Positions 36,759-46,426 are shown, counted from the stretch's first letter. The stretch is DNA of 64,000 bases from Mesorhizobium sp. PAMC28654 (GCF_020616515.1 NZ_CP085135.1:1674001-1738000), one strand, 5' to 3'. The notes: generated by a model from the letters alone, not told the origin. Made by a program: numbers and translations.

Positions 36759-36805
36759 ACGCATATCGTTTCCCAAAACCGGAGCCACTTTTGGGCGATA
36801 TGCGT
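36759..36805. repeat. Rhizobial palindromic repeat upstream of ileS
   Basis: ACGCATATCG (36759-36768) pairs perfectly with CGATATGCGT (36796-36805), and inside it CCCAAAA (36772-36778) pairs with TTTTGGG (36789-36795) around a 10-nt loop. The layout is that of the short palindromes repeated in rhizobial genomes. It lies in the 288-bp gap between ileS and the MipA-type gene; the rest of that gap shows no gene. Confidence 0.8.
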
Positions 36806-36989
36806 TGATGATCTGGAAAAGCGCGAGAGGCCGCGCGCAAGATTCCCGGCGGTTCCGGCAGCACTCAGGCTGCCCGAAACACCGGGCCGGTAATTCGTAT
36901 CGCAATGGCGATGGGACGCGAAAAGCTCGTCATAACCGGGCTTTTAGCGGACAAAGAGGCAAGAATAAAGCGTCTCTTGCTGGATTCGG

Positions 36990-37796
36990 TTACATCGTGA
37001 AGTCGAAGCGATAGGTGGTCGACACGCCGATCGTGAACTGGTTGCGATCGCCACGCTCCCTGACCAGGCTGGAAGCGGCCGCCGGACCCATGAGTCGGGA
37101 ATATTCGCCGAACAGGCTGGCCGTCATCGGGTCGGTCACCTTCCAGGTTATGGCGCCGCCAAGGCCTGTCGACTTCAGCCCACCTCCGGGATGATATTCG
37201 CTCAAGCCGGAAGCCGCTGCCTCCGCCGCGTTGACGCCGTAGTAGGCGTCGAAATAATTGGCCGAGGCGAACGAAACGCGCGGTCCGCCCGAAATCCTGA
37301 CCGTGGGCGTCACATCATAGAAGGCATCGGCGGCGATGTCGGCGACAAAGCCATTGTGGGCGCGAATGCCGTGCCGGAGTTCGGCGCGCGCGCGCAGCCA
37401 ATCCGTCGGATAGAATTCGAAGAAGCCGCCGGCCTCGCCGCCCCAGCGCACTGGGGCGAGACCCTTAAGTTCGTCGTCGCTGCTGCGCGAGAACAGGAAC
37501 TTGCCGGTCAGGCCGGCCCTCACCCCACCGTCGTCGATCAGCGCGAGCGAGATGTTGTCGTTGCGGGAAACGAAGCGGGCCTGCGGTCCGGCCTTGCCCA
37601 ACGAAATAATCGGCGAGGCGCTGAGCAGGTATCTCTTGCCGCCCTCGAAATTCGGCGCGACCATGCCGGTCGCTCCAAGCGTCAGGTACCAGTCGCCCGA
37701 TACCCAGCCTAAGGCGCCGTCACCAGCCTCGGCGACGCCGCAAGTACCCAGCATGAAGGTGGCCAAAACCACCGGGATCGTCCTGACAGAACGCAT
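36990..37796 (-). CDS. MipA/OmpV family outer membrane protein
   Basis: 268-aa protein with a signal peptide (RTIPVVLATFMLGTCGVAEA) and alternating hydrophobic strands. It ends in TYRFDFTM, close to the usual terminal aromatic of outer membrane barrels. DWYLTLGATGMVAPNFEGGKRY near the N-terminus is the MipA/OmpV signature. These are porin-like barrels that in E. coli bind lytic transglycosylase MltA and PBP1B; here the role is unknown. ATG 37796 has CGGAG upstream. It is divergent from the HdeD-like gene with an AT-rich control region. Confidence 0.88.
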   Translation of the reverse strand: MRSVRTIPVVLATFMLGTCGVAEAGDGALGWVSGDWYLTLGATGMVAPNFEGGKRYLLSASPIISLGKAGPQARFVSRNDNISLALIDDGGVRAGLTGKFLFSRSSDDELKGLAPVRWGGEAGGFFEFYPTDWLRARAELRHGIRAHNGFVADIAADAFYDVTPTVRISGGPRVSFASANYFDAYYGVNAAEAAASGLSEYHPGGGLKSTGLGGAITWKVTDPMTASLFGEYSRLMGPAAASSLVRERGDRNQFTIGVSTTYRFDFTM

Positions 37797-37995
37797 TGTT
37801 ACTCCGTACACTCACAAGGCCCGTCTTGATAGCAAGCCTTTGCGGCCGTTTGGTAAAATTTGATTTAAATTCGACACGATGCCGCAGCTTTTTTGGCGTG
37901 CGTCCATCGCAAGATGCTCGCTGGACGGGCAAGGCCTTCGGGGCTAACTTTCGTGTCGGCAACATGCCACGCGACATTTTATGGAGATGGCGGCG

Positions 37996-38550
37996 ATGAC
38001 CCTGAACGGCGATGCTCTCAAAACTGCGATTGGCCAGACACGCGCGAAATGGGGATGGTTCGTGGCGCTCGGCGTGCTGCTGCTCATCTTCGGCGGCATC
38101 GCATTCGGCAATCTGTTCATTGCCACGGTCGCCTCGGTCTATGTGGTCGGCTGGCTGATGCTGGTGGCGGGTGTCATCGAAATCGTGCATGCCTTCGGCG
38201 TAAAGACCTGGGGGCGCTTCTTCTACTGGCTGCTGAGCGGACTTCTCTATGCGGTCGCCGGCTTCTTTGCCTTCGACAATCCGTTGCTGGCCTCCACCGT
38301 GCTGACCTTCCTGCTGGCGGTCGCGCTCATTGCTTCCGGCGTGCTCAGGGCCTGGGTCGGCTACGGCCACCGGCCGGAAAGCGGCTGGGGCTGGGTCGTC
38401 GCGGCTGGCCTCATCAGCGTGCTTGCGGGCCTGATCATCGCCATGGGCTGGCCGGTCAACAGCGTGTGGGTGCTTGGGCTTTTCCTGGCGATTGATCTTA
38501 TCTTCCAGGGTTGGACCTTCATTGCCGTCGGCCTTGCCTTGAAGAAATAA
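37996..38550 (+). CDS. HdeD family membrane protein (DUF308)
   Basis: 184-aa protein with about six transmembrane segments in paired DUF308 repeats (FVALGVLLLIFGGIAFGNLF and VVAAGLISVLAGLIIAMGWP). HdeD of enterobacteria is linked to acid resistance, but the function of the wider family is unknown. Starts at 37981, 37987 and 37996 are in frame; 37996 is chosen because GGAG lies 9 nt before. It is divergent from the MipA-type gene and convergent with ribF. Confidence 0.87.
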   Translation: MTLNGDALKTAIGQTRAKWGWFVALGVLLLIFGGIAFGNLFIATVASVYVVGWLMLVAGVIEIVHAFGVKTWGRFFYWLLSGLLYAVAGFFAFDNPLLASTVLTFLLAVALIASGVLRAWVGYGHRPESGWGWVVAAGLISVLAGLIIAMGWPVNSVWVLGLFLAIDLIFQGWTFIAVGLALKK

Positions 38551-38570
38551 ATCCGGCGCGAAGAAATCGT

Positions 38571-39554
38571 TCAAAAAGCCATGGCTGCGTCGAGTTCGGA
38601 AAGCGGCTTGACGCCGTCCAGGAGCGCGCGCGCCTCGGCTTCGTCGCGCTTCATCTGCGCAACCAGAGCATCCAGTCCATCGAATTTCACCTCCGATCGC
38701 AGGAAGCCGAAGAAAGACACCGCGCAGATCTCGCCGTAGAGGTCGCCGGAAAAGTCGAAGACGAAGGTTTCCAGAAGCGGTGCGCCATTGTCGTCGATTG
38801 TCGGGCGGCGACCGAAACTGGCAACGCCATCGTGAATCGTGCCGTCAGCGCGGCGAAAGCGGACGGCATAGATGCCTTCCTTCAAATTGGTTTCCAGCGA
38901 AAGCCTCATATTGGCGGTCGGGAAGCCGAGCGTGCGACCGAGCTGCTGTCCGCCGATCACCTGCCCTTCAACCGTAAACCGGTAGCCGAGCAGCCCGGCA
39001 GCCTCGGCAACCTCACCTTCGCACAACAATGCGCGGATGCGGCTCGACGACACCACCTCGGCCCCCTCGTCGCGGAAGGCGTCGACCAGCGTGACGCCAA
39101 AACCGTGACGCTCGCCAGCCGCCATCAGATAGGCAGGGCCGCCCTGGCGATCCTTGCCGAAGTGGAAATCGAAGCCGGTCACGGCATGGGTGACGCCAAG
39201 ATTTCCATCCAGCACATCGGTCACAAACGCTTCGGCCGACAAGGAGGCAAAGTCACGGTCAAAAGGCTGCTCGACGAGCGCGGCAAAACCCAGTCGCGCG
39301 AGCAGCCGCGCCTTCATTGGCGGCGGCGTCAGCACAAAGAGCGGAATATCGGGCCTGAACACCTTTCTTGGATGCGGCTCGAAGGTCAACACCAGAGCCG
39401 GCACGCCGCGCCGGCGCGCCTCGGCCAGTGCACGCTCGAGCACCGCCTGGTGGCCGCGGTGAACGCCATCGAAATTGCCGATCGCCACGACGCCGCCGCG
39501 CAAATGGGCCGGTAGCGGTGAAACAGCCGAAACGCGTTCGAAGGCTTTCGTCAT
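38571..39554 (-). CDS. ribF: Bifunctional riboflavin kinase/FAD synthetase RibF
   Basis: 327-aa RibF. The N-terminal FMN adenylyltransferase domain has AIGNFDGVHRGH (HxGH variant) and SSSRIR. The C-terminal riboflavin kinase domain has RTLGFPTANM and GIYAVR plus LLETFVFDFSGDLYG. It converts riboflavin to FMN and FAD in the cytoplasm. It starts 9 bp after the HAD phosphatase gene on the same strand. That pairing is common in rhizobia and suggests co-transcription. Confidence 0.96.
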   Translation of the reverse strand: MTKAFERVSAVSPLPAHLRGGVVAIGNFDGVHRGHQAVLERALAEARRRGVPALVLTFEPHPRKVFRPDIPLFVLTPPPMKARLLARLGFAALVEQPFDRDFASLSAEAFVTDVLDGNLGVTHAVTGFDFHFGKDRQGGPAYLMAAGERHGFGVTLVDAFRDEGAEVVSSSRIRALLCEGEVAEAAGLLGYRFTVEGQVIGGQQLGRTLGFPTANMRLSLETNLKEGIYAVRFRRADGTIHDGVASFGRRPTIDDNGAPLLETFVFDFSGDLYGEICAVSFFGFLRSEVKFDGLDALVAQMKRDEAEARALLDGVKPLSELDAAMAF

Positions 39555-39563
39555 CGGCAGACC

Positions 39564-40424
39564 CTATCGCAGTCTCGGGATGACGGCGACGGGCCGATAG
39601 CCGTGCTTTTCCAGAAAAGCAGCGAGCATGGCGGGATCCGGCCGCTGCGAATCCCCATAGTCGCGGGCATGGATGCCACCCGACACATAGAGCACGTCGA
39701 AGCCGTTGTCGGCGGCGCCTTTCACATCGGTCATCATGCCATCGCCAATGGCCAGAACTTCCTTTCGTTCGACCGGACGGCCAAGGATGTCGGCGACCTC
39801 CGCCAGCGCGACCTCGTAGATCGGTGCATGGGGCTTGCCTGCGATCAGCGTGCGGCCACCGAGATGCGCATAGTCGCGAGCCAATGCCCCGGCGCACCAT
39901 ATGATCCGCTCACCGCGCTCCACCACGATATCGGGGTTGGCGCAGATGAACGGCAGGTTCCTGGCGCGCAACCGTTGCAAAAGCTCGGCATAGTCCTCGG
40001 GCTTTTCCACCTCATCGTCGAACAAGCCGGTGCAGACCACGCCGGACGCCTCGAACTCCTCGACAAGCTCGACGTCGAGATCATCATAGATGGTCAGGTC
40101 CCGATCGGCGCCGATGTGGAAGATCTTTCGCGGCCCTTCAGCGATCAGGTCACGCGTGACGTCACCTGAGGTCACCACCCGGTCGTAAGCTCCGGCCGGC
40201 ACGCCGATCGCGTTCATCTGCGCCACCACATCGGTATTCCTGCGTGGTGAATTGGTGATCAGGACAACAGGTATTCCCGAATTGCGCGCGGTCTCCAGAG
40301 CGGATGCCGCCACTGGGAAATGACTTTCGCCGTTGTGGACTACACCCCAGACATCGCAGAGGATTGCCGAATAACCCCTCGACACATCCGTGAGCGAGCC
40401 AATGATTTCAGGCGAATCCGCCAT
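39564..40424 (-). CDS. TIGR01459 family HAD-type hydrolase (NagD-like)
   Basis: 286-aa class IIA HAD phosphatase: CDVWGVVHNG (motif I), LITNSPRRN (motif II), GKPHAPIYEVAL and IGDGMMTDVKGAADNG (motif IV). Relatives dephosphorylate nucleotides or sugar phosphates; its position just before ribF hints at a flavin or nucleotide role, which is inference. The start at 40424 (MADSPEIIGS) has AAGGAAG just upstream; a longer reading to 40460 lacks one. Confidence 0.93.
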   Translation of the reverse strand: MADSPEIIGSLTDVSRGYSAILCDVWGVVHNGESHFPVAASALETARNSGIPVVLITNSPRRNTDVVAQMNAIGVPAGAYDRVVTSGDVTRDLIAEGPRKIFHIGADRDLTIYDDLDVELVEEFEASGVVCTGLFDDEVEKPEDYAELLQRLRARNLPFICANPDIVVERGERIIWCAGALARDYAHLGGRTLIAGKPHAPIYEVALAEVADILGRPVERKEVLAIGDGMMTDVKGAADNGFDVLYVSGGIHARDYGDSQRPDPAMLAAFLEKHGYRPVAVIPRLR

Positions 40425-40647
40425 GTTGCTTCCTTGAATCGTGATCATTGCGAGAGCCATCGCCGACGGTCCGCCACGGCCCGGTTGGAATTAACCGAAC
40501 CGCTTCGCGCTGTCACCAGCTTTCACCAAATGACATGGCGCGTCAGTGGCTGCCTCCCGCTTTGGCCAGATGGAGGCGACGCCACATGGTTAACGCGTGC
40601 TGAACAGCAGAACCGATCTTCTAGGCATTTCAGCAACCTGAAATTCA

Positions 40648-42609
40648 ATGATTAATGAGATGGTTTTCGCAGCAAGTGGGTCTTGCCGAGGGGCACTCAA
40701 GAGCATGATTGGCAAATTCTGCCGGGACCGACGCGGAAACTATGCGTTGGTGACAGCCATCAGCCTGGTGCCGATCATGGGCGCCGTGGCGCTTGCCGTT
40801 GATTATGCGGAACTGGTACGCCAGCGCCAGGTTACTTTGAACGCGCTTGACGCCGCCGCCATAGCTTCGGCCCGGCAGATTGCATCCGGGGCGAGCGACA
40901 ACGATATCAAAGCCTATGCAAAGAACTTCTTTGAGACAAATCTCGCGAAAATCGATCCTGCCAACACGGCGCTGACCGTCACCTTGCCCAACAACAACAC
41001 GGGCGGCGGAACGCTGAAGCTCTGCTCTTCCTTGACGTATCATCCTTATTTCATACCGGCTGCGGCGATGCTGATCAGCGGCTCCGCCAACTCTACCGAA
41101 ATCAACCTCTCGGCATGCTCGGAAGTCCGCCTCAAGAACACGCTGGAGGTTGCGCTTGTGCTCGACAATTCCGGGTCGATGAGCACCAATGGCTCGGGTA
41201 CCGGACAACCAAGAATAGACTTGCTCAAGACTGCCGCCACGGAACTTGTCAATACGCTTGCGAAGCAGGCCGAACAGATGAAACAGGTCGACAGGCCTGT
41301 GCAGTTCGCCCTGATTCCCTTTTCGGCATCGGTCAATGTGGGTGCCGACAACAAGGATGAGACCTGGATGGATCTCAAAGGGATTTCGCCGGTCCACCAT
41401 GAGAACTTCGATTGGTCGCAGATGTACAAGAACGCGACTGGCTACAACCCGAACAAATATATCGAAAAGGTAGGCGACGTTTACTATCAGCGCGGCACTG
41501 GTTGGGGGGCGGACAAAGACAAGGAGATGACCCGCTTCAGCCTTTACGCCGATATGACGGCCACAACCCGGACATGCACAAAGAAAGATAGTCGCGGCAA
41601 TTGCACAACCTCCGTTGACACCACCGCGCAGTACGAAGCCTGGAAAGGTTGTGTCGAGGCGAGGCCATATCCTTACAACAACGACGACACGATACCCACA
41701 TCAGCCACGCCCGCCAGTCTGTTCGTTCCAATGTTCGCCCCCGACGAGGCCGGCAACTTCTGGACCGACGGCACCCGCGTCAGCACCGCATCGTGGAGTT
41801 ATCCCAACAATTGGTGGATCGATTCTCTCGACAGTCTGGCTGTCGCCAAACGCCAGTCCGACATGCGGAAATACTTCCTTACGAAGCCTTATAACGCCGC
41901 TACCGCGTCTGATGGAGACGGTCCAAATTCGGGCTGCACAACCACCGCGATCACGCCGCTGCAGGACGTGACGACGACCTCGGGCAAAAAAGTCGTGACA
42001 GACGCCATCGGTGCAATGACGCCGACCGGCAACACCAACGTGCCCGAAGGGCTCGCCTGGGGCTGGCGAGCAGTGTCAAGTGGTGCGCCTTTCACCGAGG
42101 GCCGACCGGAGACCGAAAGGGGCAACGATAAGGTAATCATCGTGCTGACTGACGGTGCCAACACTTATAACATCGGCCCGCCCGGCGACAGCAACAATGC
42201 CAAGAACAGATCGACCTATGCAGCCTACGGTTACACCGGCTTGACCTACCCAGGGTCGGGGAGTGTAACGCGCATGTTCATGAATACGAGTACTTCCATA
42301 GGAAAGACCACATACACAGAAGCCAACTACACAGCCGCTTTGGACGAGCAGATGCAGACCCTTTGCACCAACGCAAAGAACGCGAACATACTGGTGATGA
42401 CCGTCTCGCTTGATCTCAGCACCACGAAGACCGCTGACAGGAAGGCCATCGCGGCGCTTACAGCCTGTGCTTCCGATTCGCGCTTCCGCAAGGACCCGAC
42501 CAATCCGAGCAAGCCAGCCAAGCTGTTCTGGAACGCCACCGGGGCGACACTGTCGGACAATTTCAAGGAAATCGCCGACGAGCTGTCGAACCTGCGCATC
42601 GTAGGCTGA
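40648..42609 (+). CDS. TadG-like pilus/secretion protein with von Willebrand A domain (paralogue 1)
   Basis: 653-aa protein. CRDRRGNYALVTAISLVPIMGAVALAVDYAEL near the N-terminus is the TadE/TadG-type signal anchor. A von Willebrand factor A domain follows with its MIDAS DxSxS motif as LDNSGSM at residue 173, and IVLTDGANTY later. It is probably anchored to the inner membrane with the rest periplasmic or surface-exposed. There are 7 or more Cys in the body. No other tad/flp gene is in the window. A close paralogue follows 200 bp later. Third codon positions are more A/T-rich than in the paralogue. An internal start at 40705 (MIGKFCRDRRG) is possible. Confidence 0.88.
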   Translation: MINEMVFAASGSCRGALKSMIGKFCRDRRGNYALVTAISLVPIMGAVALAVDYAELVRQRQVTLNALDAAAIASARQIASGASDNDIKAYAKNFFETNLAKIDPANTALTVTLPNNNTGGGTLKLCSSLTYHPYFIPAAAMLISGSANSTEINLSACSEVRLKNTLEVALVLDNSGSMSTNGSGTGQPRIDLLKTAATELVNTLAKQAEQMKQVDRPVQFALIPFSASVNVGADNKDETWMDLKGISPVHHENFDWSQMYKNATGYNPNKYIEKVGDVYYQRGTGWGADKDKEMTRFSLYADMTATTRTCTKKDSRGNCTTSVDTTAQYEAWKGCVEARPYPYNNDDTIPTSATPASLFVPMFAPDEAGNFWTDGTRVSTASWSYPNNWWIDSLDSLAVAKRQSDMRKYFLTKPYNAATASDGDGPNSGCTTTAITPLQDVTTTSGKKVVTDAIGAMTPTGNTNVPEGLAWGWRAVSSGAPFTEGRPETERGNDKVIIVLTDGANTYNIGPPGDSNNAKNRSTYAAYGYTGLTYPGSGSVTRMFMNTSTSIGKTTYTEANYTAALDEQMQTLCTNAKNANILVMTVSLDLSTTKTADRKAIAALTACASDSRFRKDPTNPSKPAKLFWNATGATLSDNFKEIADELSNLRIVG

Positions 42610-42817
42610 TCTCTTCGAAAGAACGATATGAACACCAGCCTTCGGGCGAGTTGATTGGTCATGGTTCGAAGGGCATCTCATGCACAGCCTTTGCCACCTT
42701 GGTTAGCGTTGGGTGAACGCCTGGCCGTACAATCGAGTGTTTTCCCACACTCGTCCTTCAGCGTTTTCTGAGACCTTGCCGGCATTGCTGATACGACGGC
42801 GGGGGCCGCTTCAAGAC

Positions 42818-44791
42818 ATGTGGGAATTCTGGCGCCAGTTCTGCCGCGACAGGCGCGGCAACTATGCTCTCATGACCGTCCTGGCGATGCTTCCGCTGGC
42901 GGGCGGCCTGGCGCTGGCGGTCGATTTCACGGAGATGAACCGGCAGAAGCAGATGGTGCTGAACGCGCTCGACGCCGCCAACGTCGCCACCGCGCGACGG
43001 CTGGTCGAAGGCGCCACCGACGACCAGTTGAAGGCCTACGCGCTCGACTTCTTCAACGCCAACCTCAACAAGGTCAACCCAGCCAACACCACGCTCAATG
43101 TCGTGCTGCCCAGCAACAGCACTGGCGGTGGTTTGATGCAGATGAGCGCGCGGCTTGACTACCAGCCCTATTTCTACCCTGTCCTTGCCCAGCTCGTCGG
43201 CCAATCCGAAGCGGATGGGAACAAGAAGATCAGTTTCGATGTCGCGTCGGAAATCCGCCTGAAGAACACGCTGGAAGTCGCGCTCGCGCTCGACAATTCC
43301 GGATCGATGATCACGCCCGGCACGGGTTCGGGACAAAAGCGCATCGACCTCCTAAAGACCGCGGCCAAGCAACTGGTCGACACGCTGGCCTTGCAGTCCG
43401 CGCTGATCAAGCAGATCGACAAGCCGGTCCAATTCAGCCTCGTGCCCTTCGCGGCCTCGGTCAATGTCGGAACAGGAAACGACAATGCAGCCTGGATCGA
43501 CACCTACGGGTTGTCGCCAGTGCACCACGAGAATTTCGACTGGTCGACGATCAACGCAGCCGACAGATATGCAGAGAAAGCCAATGGCATCTGGTACAAG
43601 CGAGGTACTGGTTGGGGCGCCGGGGAAGGCCAGATACTGACCCGGTTTTCGCTCTATCGCGACATGAAGGTCGTCACTAGCCACGAGCGCATCGCTGGCA
43701 GCAAGCGCGTCGTTTGCGACGAATACCGTTCGAACCACACATGCACGCGCAGCCATGACGAATTCGACTATATCGACACCTATGGTCCTTTCGCGAGTTG
43801 GCAGGGCTGCGTCGAGGTGCGGCCCTACCCCCACAATGTCAGCGATACGCCGGCTTCAGGTGGCCCCAACAACACCGGCACCGGCTTCGGCGACCCGGCA
43901 ACGATGTTCGTGCCAATGTTCGCCCCGGACGAGCCCGGCAACCACTGGAGGGTGACGCAGGATCCCGATGAGGACAGGCCAAGGACCTACAGTGCCGCGA
44001 ACAGCTGGTGGAACGACGACCCGTCGAGCACAACCGGCAAAACCCAGCAGCGCAACATGGCCAAATATTTCATGCCCAGACCAATCGATGCGCCGGTGCT
44101 CGGCAAGGGCGCCGGGCCCAATTACAGTTGCACGACAACGCCGATCACACCGCTGACCGACGTCAGCAAGCCGGAAGGCCTGACTGCGATCAAGGCGGCG
44201 ATCGACCTGATGGCGCCGAACGGCAACACCAATGTGCCGGAAGGCATGGCCTGGGGCTGGCGCACCGTCTCCAGCGGCGAGCCTTTCACCGAAGGCCGGT
44301 CGGAGACGGAAAAGGGCAACGACAAGGTCGTCATCGTGCTGACCGATGGCGAGAACACCTATTCAGTTCCAGTGAGCGATCCCGCCGGCAACAAGTCCAC
44401 CTATGCCGCCTATGGCTATACGGGCCTCGGCTACAACAGCACTTCGGTCACCCGGCTGTTTGGCGGCACATCGAGCGCCATCGGCCAGTTCAACTATTCG
44501 AACAGTAACTACACGGCCGCGCTCAACGAACAAATGACCACGCTTTGCAACAATGCCAAGGCGGCCAACATCATGGTCATGACAGTGGCTCTCGACCTGT
44601 CACTCACCAATGCCGGCGACAAGAAGGCAATCGAGGCGCTCAAGGCGTGCTCCTCCGAATCGCGGTTCCGCAAGGATCCAGCGGACCCGACCAAGCCAGC
44701 CAAACTCTTCTGGAATGCGACCGGCGCCTCGCTGTCGAACGATTTCAAGGAAATCGGCAACGAGCTGTCGAACCTGCGCGTCGTCGGCTGA
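42818..44791 (+). CDS. TadG-like pilus/secretion protein with von Willebrand A domain (paralogue 2)
   Basis: 657-aa paralogue of the gene at 40648. It shares nearly every landmark in order: FCRDRRGNYAL anchor, LDNSGSM at about residue 159, SPVHHENFDWS, TRFSLY, FVPMFAPDE, NTNVPEGMAWGWR, IVLTDGENTY, and the ending GxELSNLRVVG. ATG 42818 is chosen because the conserved part begins there; GTG 42713 would add 35 residues with no counterpart upstream of the anchor. The pair is a tandem duplication. The genes are spaced by 208 bp, so may be transcribed together or separately. Confidence 0.88.
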   Translation: MWEFWRQFCRDRRGNYALMTVLAMLPLAGGLALAVDFTEMNRQKQMVLNALDAANVATARRLVEGATDDQLKAYALDFFNANLNKVNPANTTLNVVLPSNSTGGGLMQMSARLDYQPYFYPVLAQLVGQSEADGNKKISFDVASEIRLKNTLEVALALDNSGSMITPGTGSGQKRIDLLKTAAKQLVDTLALQSALIKQIDKPVQFSLVPFAASVNVGTGNDNAAWIDTYGLSPVHHENFDWSTINAADRYAEKANGIWYKRGTGWGAGEGQILTRFSLYRDMKVVTSHERIAGSKRVVCDEYRSNHTCTRSHDEFDYIDTYGPFASWQGCVEVRPYPHNVSDTPASGGPNNTGTGFGDPATMFVPMFAPDEPGNHWRVTQDPDEDRPRTYSAANSWWNDDPSSTTGKTQQRNMAKYFMPRPIDAPVLGKGAGPNYSCTTTPITPLTDVSKPEGLTAIKAAIDLMAPNGNTNVPEGMAWGWRTVSSGEPFTEGRSETEKGNDKVVIVLTDGENTYSVPVSDPAGNKSTYAAYGYTGLGYNSTSVTRLFGGTSSAIGQFNYSNSNYTAALNEQMTTLCNNAKAANIMVMTVALDLSLTNAGDKKAIEALKACSSESRFRKDPADPTKPAKLFWNATGASLSNDFKEIGNELSNLRVVG

Positions 44792-44905
44792 TCAGCCAAC
44801 AGCACCCTCTGGCGCAATGACTGGCGTCGCGATGCCCTTGCGCGCCGGCGCTGGCACATGCTTCATCGCCATGCGCCCGACACGGCGTGGCCGGAGATCA
44901 AGGCA

Positions 44906-45538
44906 ATGCCCGACACCGCCAACCATATCGCCTTCGCGCTGGTGTGCCTCGGCATGGTGCTGACGCCCGGCCCCAACATGATCTACCTGATCTCGCGATC
45001 GCTGTCGCAAGGGCCCAAGGCCGGGCTGATCTCGCTTGGCGGCGTGGCGCTTGGCTTTCTGTTCTATGTGCTGTCAGCGGCGTTCGGCATCACTGCGCTG
45101 CTGATGACGGTCCCCCTCGCATATGACGCGCTGCGCTTTGCCGGCGTGCTCTATCTGCTGTGGCTGGCCTGGCAAGCGGTGAAGCCGGGCGGCCGTTCGC
45201 CGTTCCAGGTTCGCGAACTGCCCAAGGACGGGCCGCGCAAGCTGTTCGTCATGGGCTTGGTGACCAATCTGGTCAATCCGAAGGTAGCGGTGCTCTATCT
45301 GTCGCTGCTGCCGTAGTTCATCAGCCTTGGAAAAGGGCATGTGCTGTCACAGCTTCTGGTGTTGGGCGCCACGCAGATAGCGATCAGCCTCACCGTCAAT
45401 TCCATCATTGCCGTGACGGCCGGCTCGATCGCCACGTTCCTCGCCGGCCGGCCGCTATGGCTGGTCGTCCAGCGCTGGATGATGGGTACGGTGCTGACCG
45501 CGCTTGCCCTTAAGATGGCGACCGAGGCGCAACGCTGA
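44906..45538 (+). pseudogene. LysE family amino acid/metabolite exporter, interrupted by an in-frame amber codon
   Basis: The reading frame is a LysE/RhtB exporter of about 210 residues: MIYLISRSLSQGPKAGLISLGGVALGF opens it, and VTNLVNPKVAVLYLSLLP is the conserved middle. A TAG at 45314-45316 falls where the family has Gln in LLPQF, consistent with a single C-to-T change (CAG to TAG). The frame continues without other faults to 45538 (FISLGKGHVLSQLLVLGATQ). Read as two pieces, it would give a 136-aa truncated protein missing the last membrane segments. It may be a recent nonsense mutation or an error. The start at 44906 follows GGAG/AAGG. Confidence 0.87.
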
Positions 45539-45570
45539 GATCGAAAAATGCGAAACGGCGATCGTCGCTC

Positions 45571-46426
45571 TCAACCGCCGAAGGCTTCTTTCAGAAAAGC
45601 ACGAGAGTCGCGGATGGATTGATCCGCGGCAGCCGCATTGTACTCCATCCGGTGACCATAGACCTCGGTACCGATCTTGAGTGCTGGGGAGGTAAATGCG
45701 TGACGAGCGCCTTGGAAGACCTCAAGCTGCACGGCGCTTCCCTTGCCGCTGCGCTGGGCCATCATCTCCCGGCATTTTTGGGCGGGGGTCCAATCGTCAA
45801 GCCCACCGATCAGGACCAAGGTCGGGACCGCCATGTCGCCATTCGCTACCGAACAATTCGGATAGTAGGCAATCGCTGCCTTGAACTTGCGCTCCATAAG
45901 CCGCTCATCTCCACCAAGTTGCGCGGCCTCGAGCGTTGCGATCCCGCCAGCGGAGAACCCCATCAACACTATCCGCCGCGGGTCGACAAAGCTGTACTTC
46001 GACAGGAATTCCAGAGCACCGTAAGCGTCATATACGCGATCAACAGAGTGGAGGCCATCACAGGTCGCCGCGCGTGCTGAAACTGTCGACAAAGAGTACG
46101 ACATAGCCCCAGGAAGACAGCCGCTCGGACCAGGCTTTCCTTTCACTTGGGAATAGACCCATACATCCGTGGAGAACGACGACAGCCGGGAACGGCCCCT
46201 CCCCCTGAGGCCGCGTCAGATATCCCTGCAGCGGCATACCGGAGGGAGTCTCCAGCACGACGCCTTGTTTTTGTGCCACGAGCACCCGAAACGGCGTTGG
46301 CTTCACAGCCTCGCTTTCAAATTGGACCAGTTGGTCAGCGCTTGCAGGCACGATATTGAGATAGCCGGCAACGCCGCAGCAGATCAGCAAAACAGTGTTT
46401 TTGAGCAGCCCCAGTTTGGACACCAT
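45571..46426 (-). pseudogene. Dienelactone hydrolase family protein, interrupted by a frameshift
   Basis: Secreted alpha/beta hydrolase. ATG 46426 starts a signal peptide (LGLLKNTVLLICCGVAGYLNIVPASA), then AVVVLHGCMG and VVLFVDSFSTRG. Around 46066-46084 the frame breaks, and the remaining two thirds continue in the next frame as AATCDGLHSVDRVYDAYGAL, with nucleophile elbow MGFSAGG, acid LDDWTP and GARHAF. Loss of one CG from a CGCGCGG run would restore STRAATCDGL. Either a real inactivation or a sequence error; the same pattern is seen in ileS. The gene is on the minus strand, convergent with the lysE-like gene. Confidence 0.85.

Noticed and set aside
36702..36989. T-box riboswitch upstream of ileS
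   Set aside because: The gap holds only a rhizobial palindrome; no T-box consensus or specifier loop, and T-boxes are rare outside Gram-positive bacteria.
45314..45316. Pyrrolysine codon in the LysE gene
   Set aside because: LysE exporters do not contain pyrrolysine, no pyl genes are seen, and the position is a conserved Gln.
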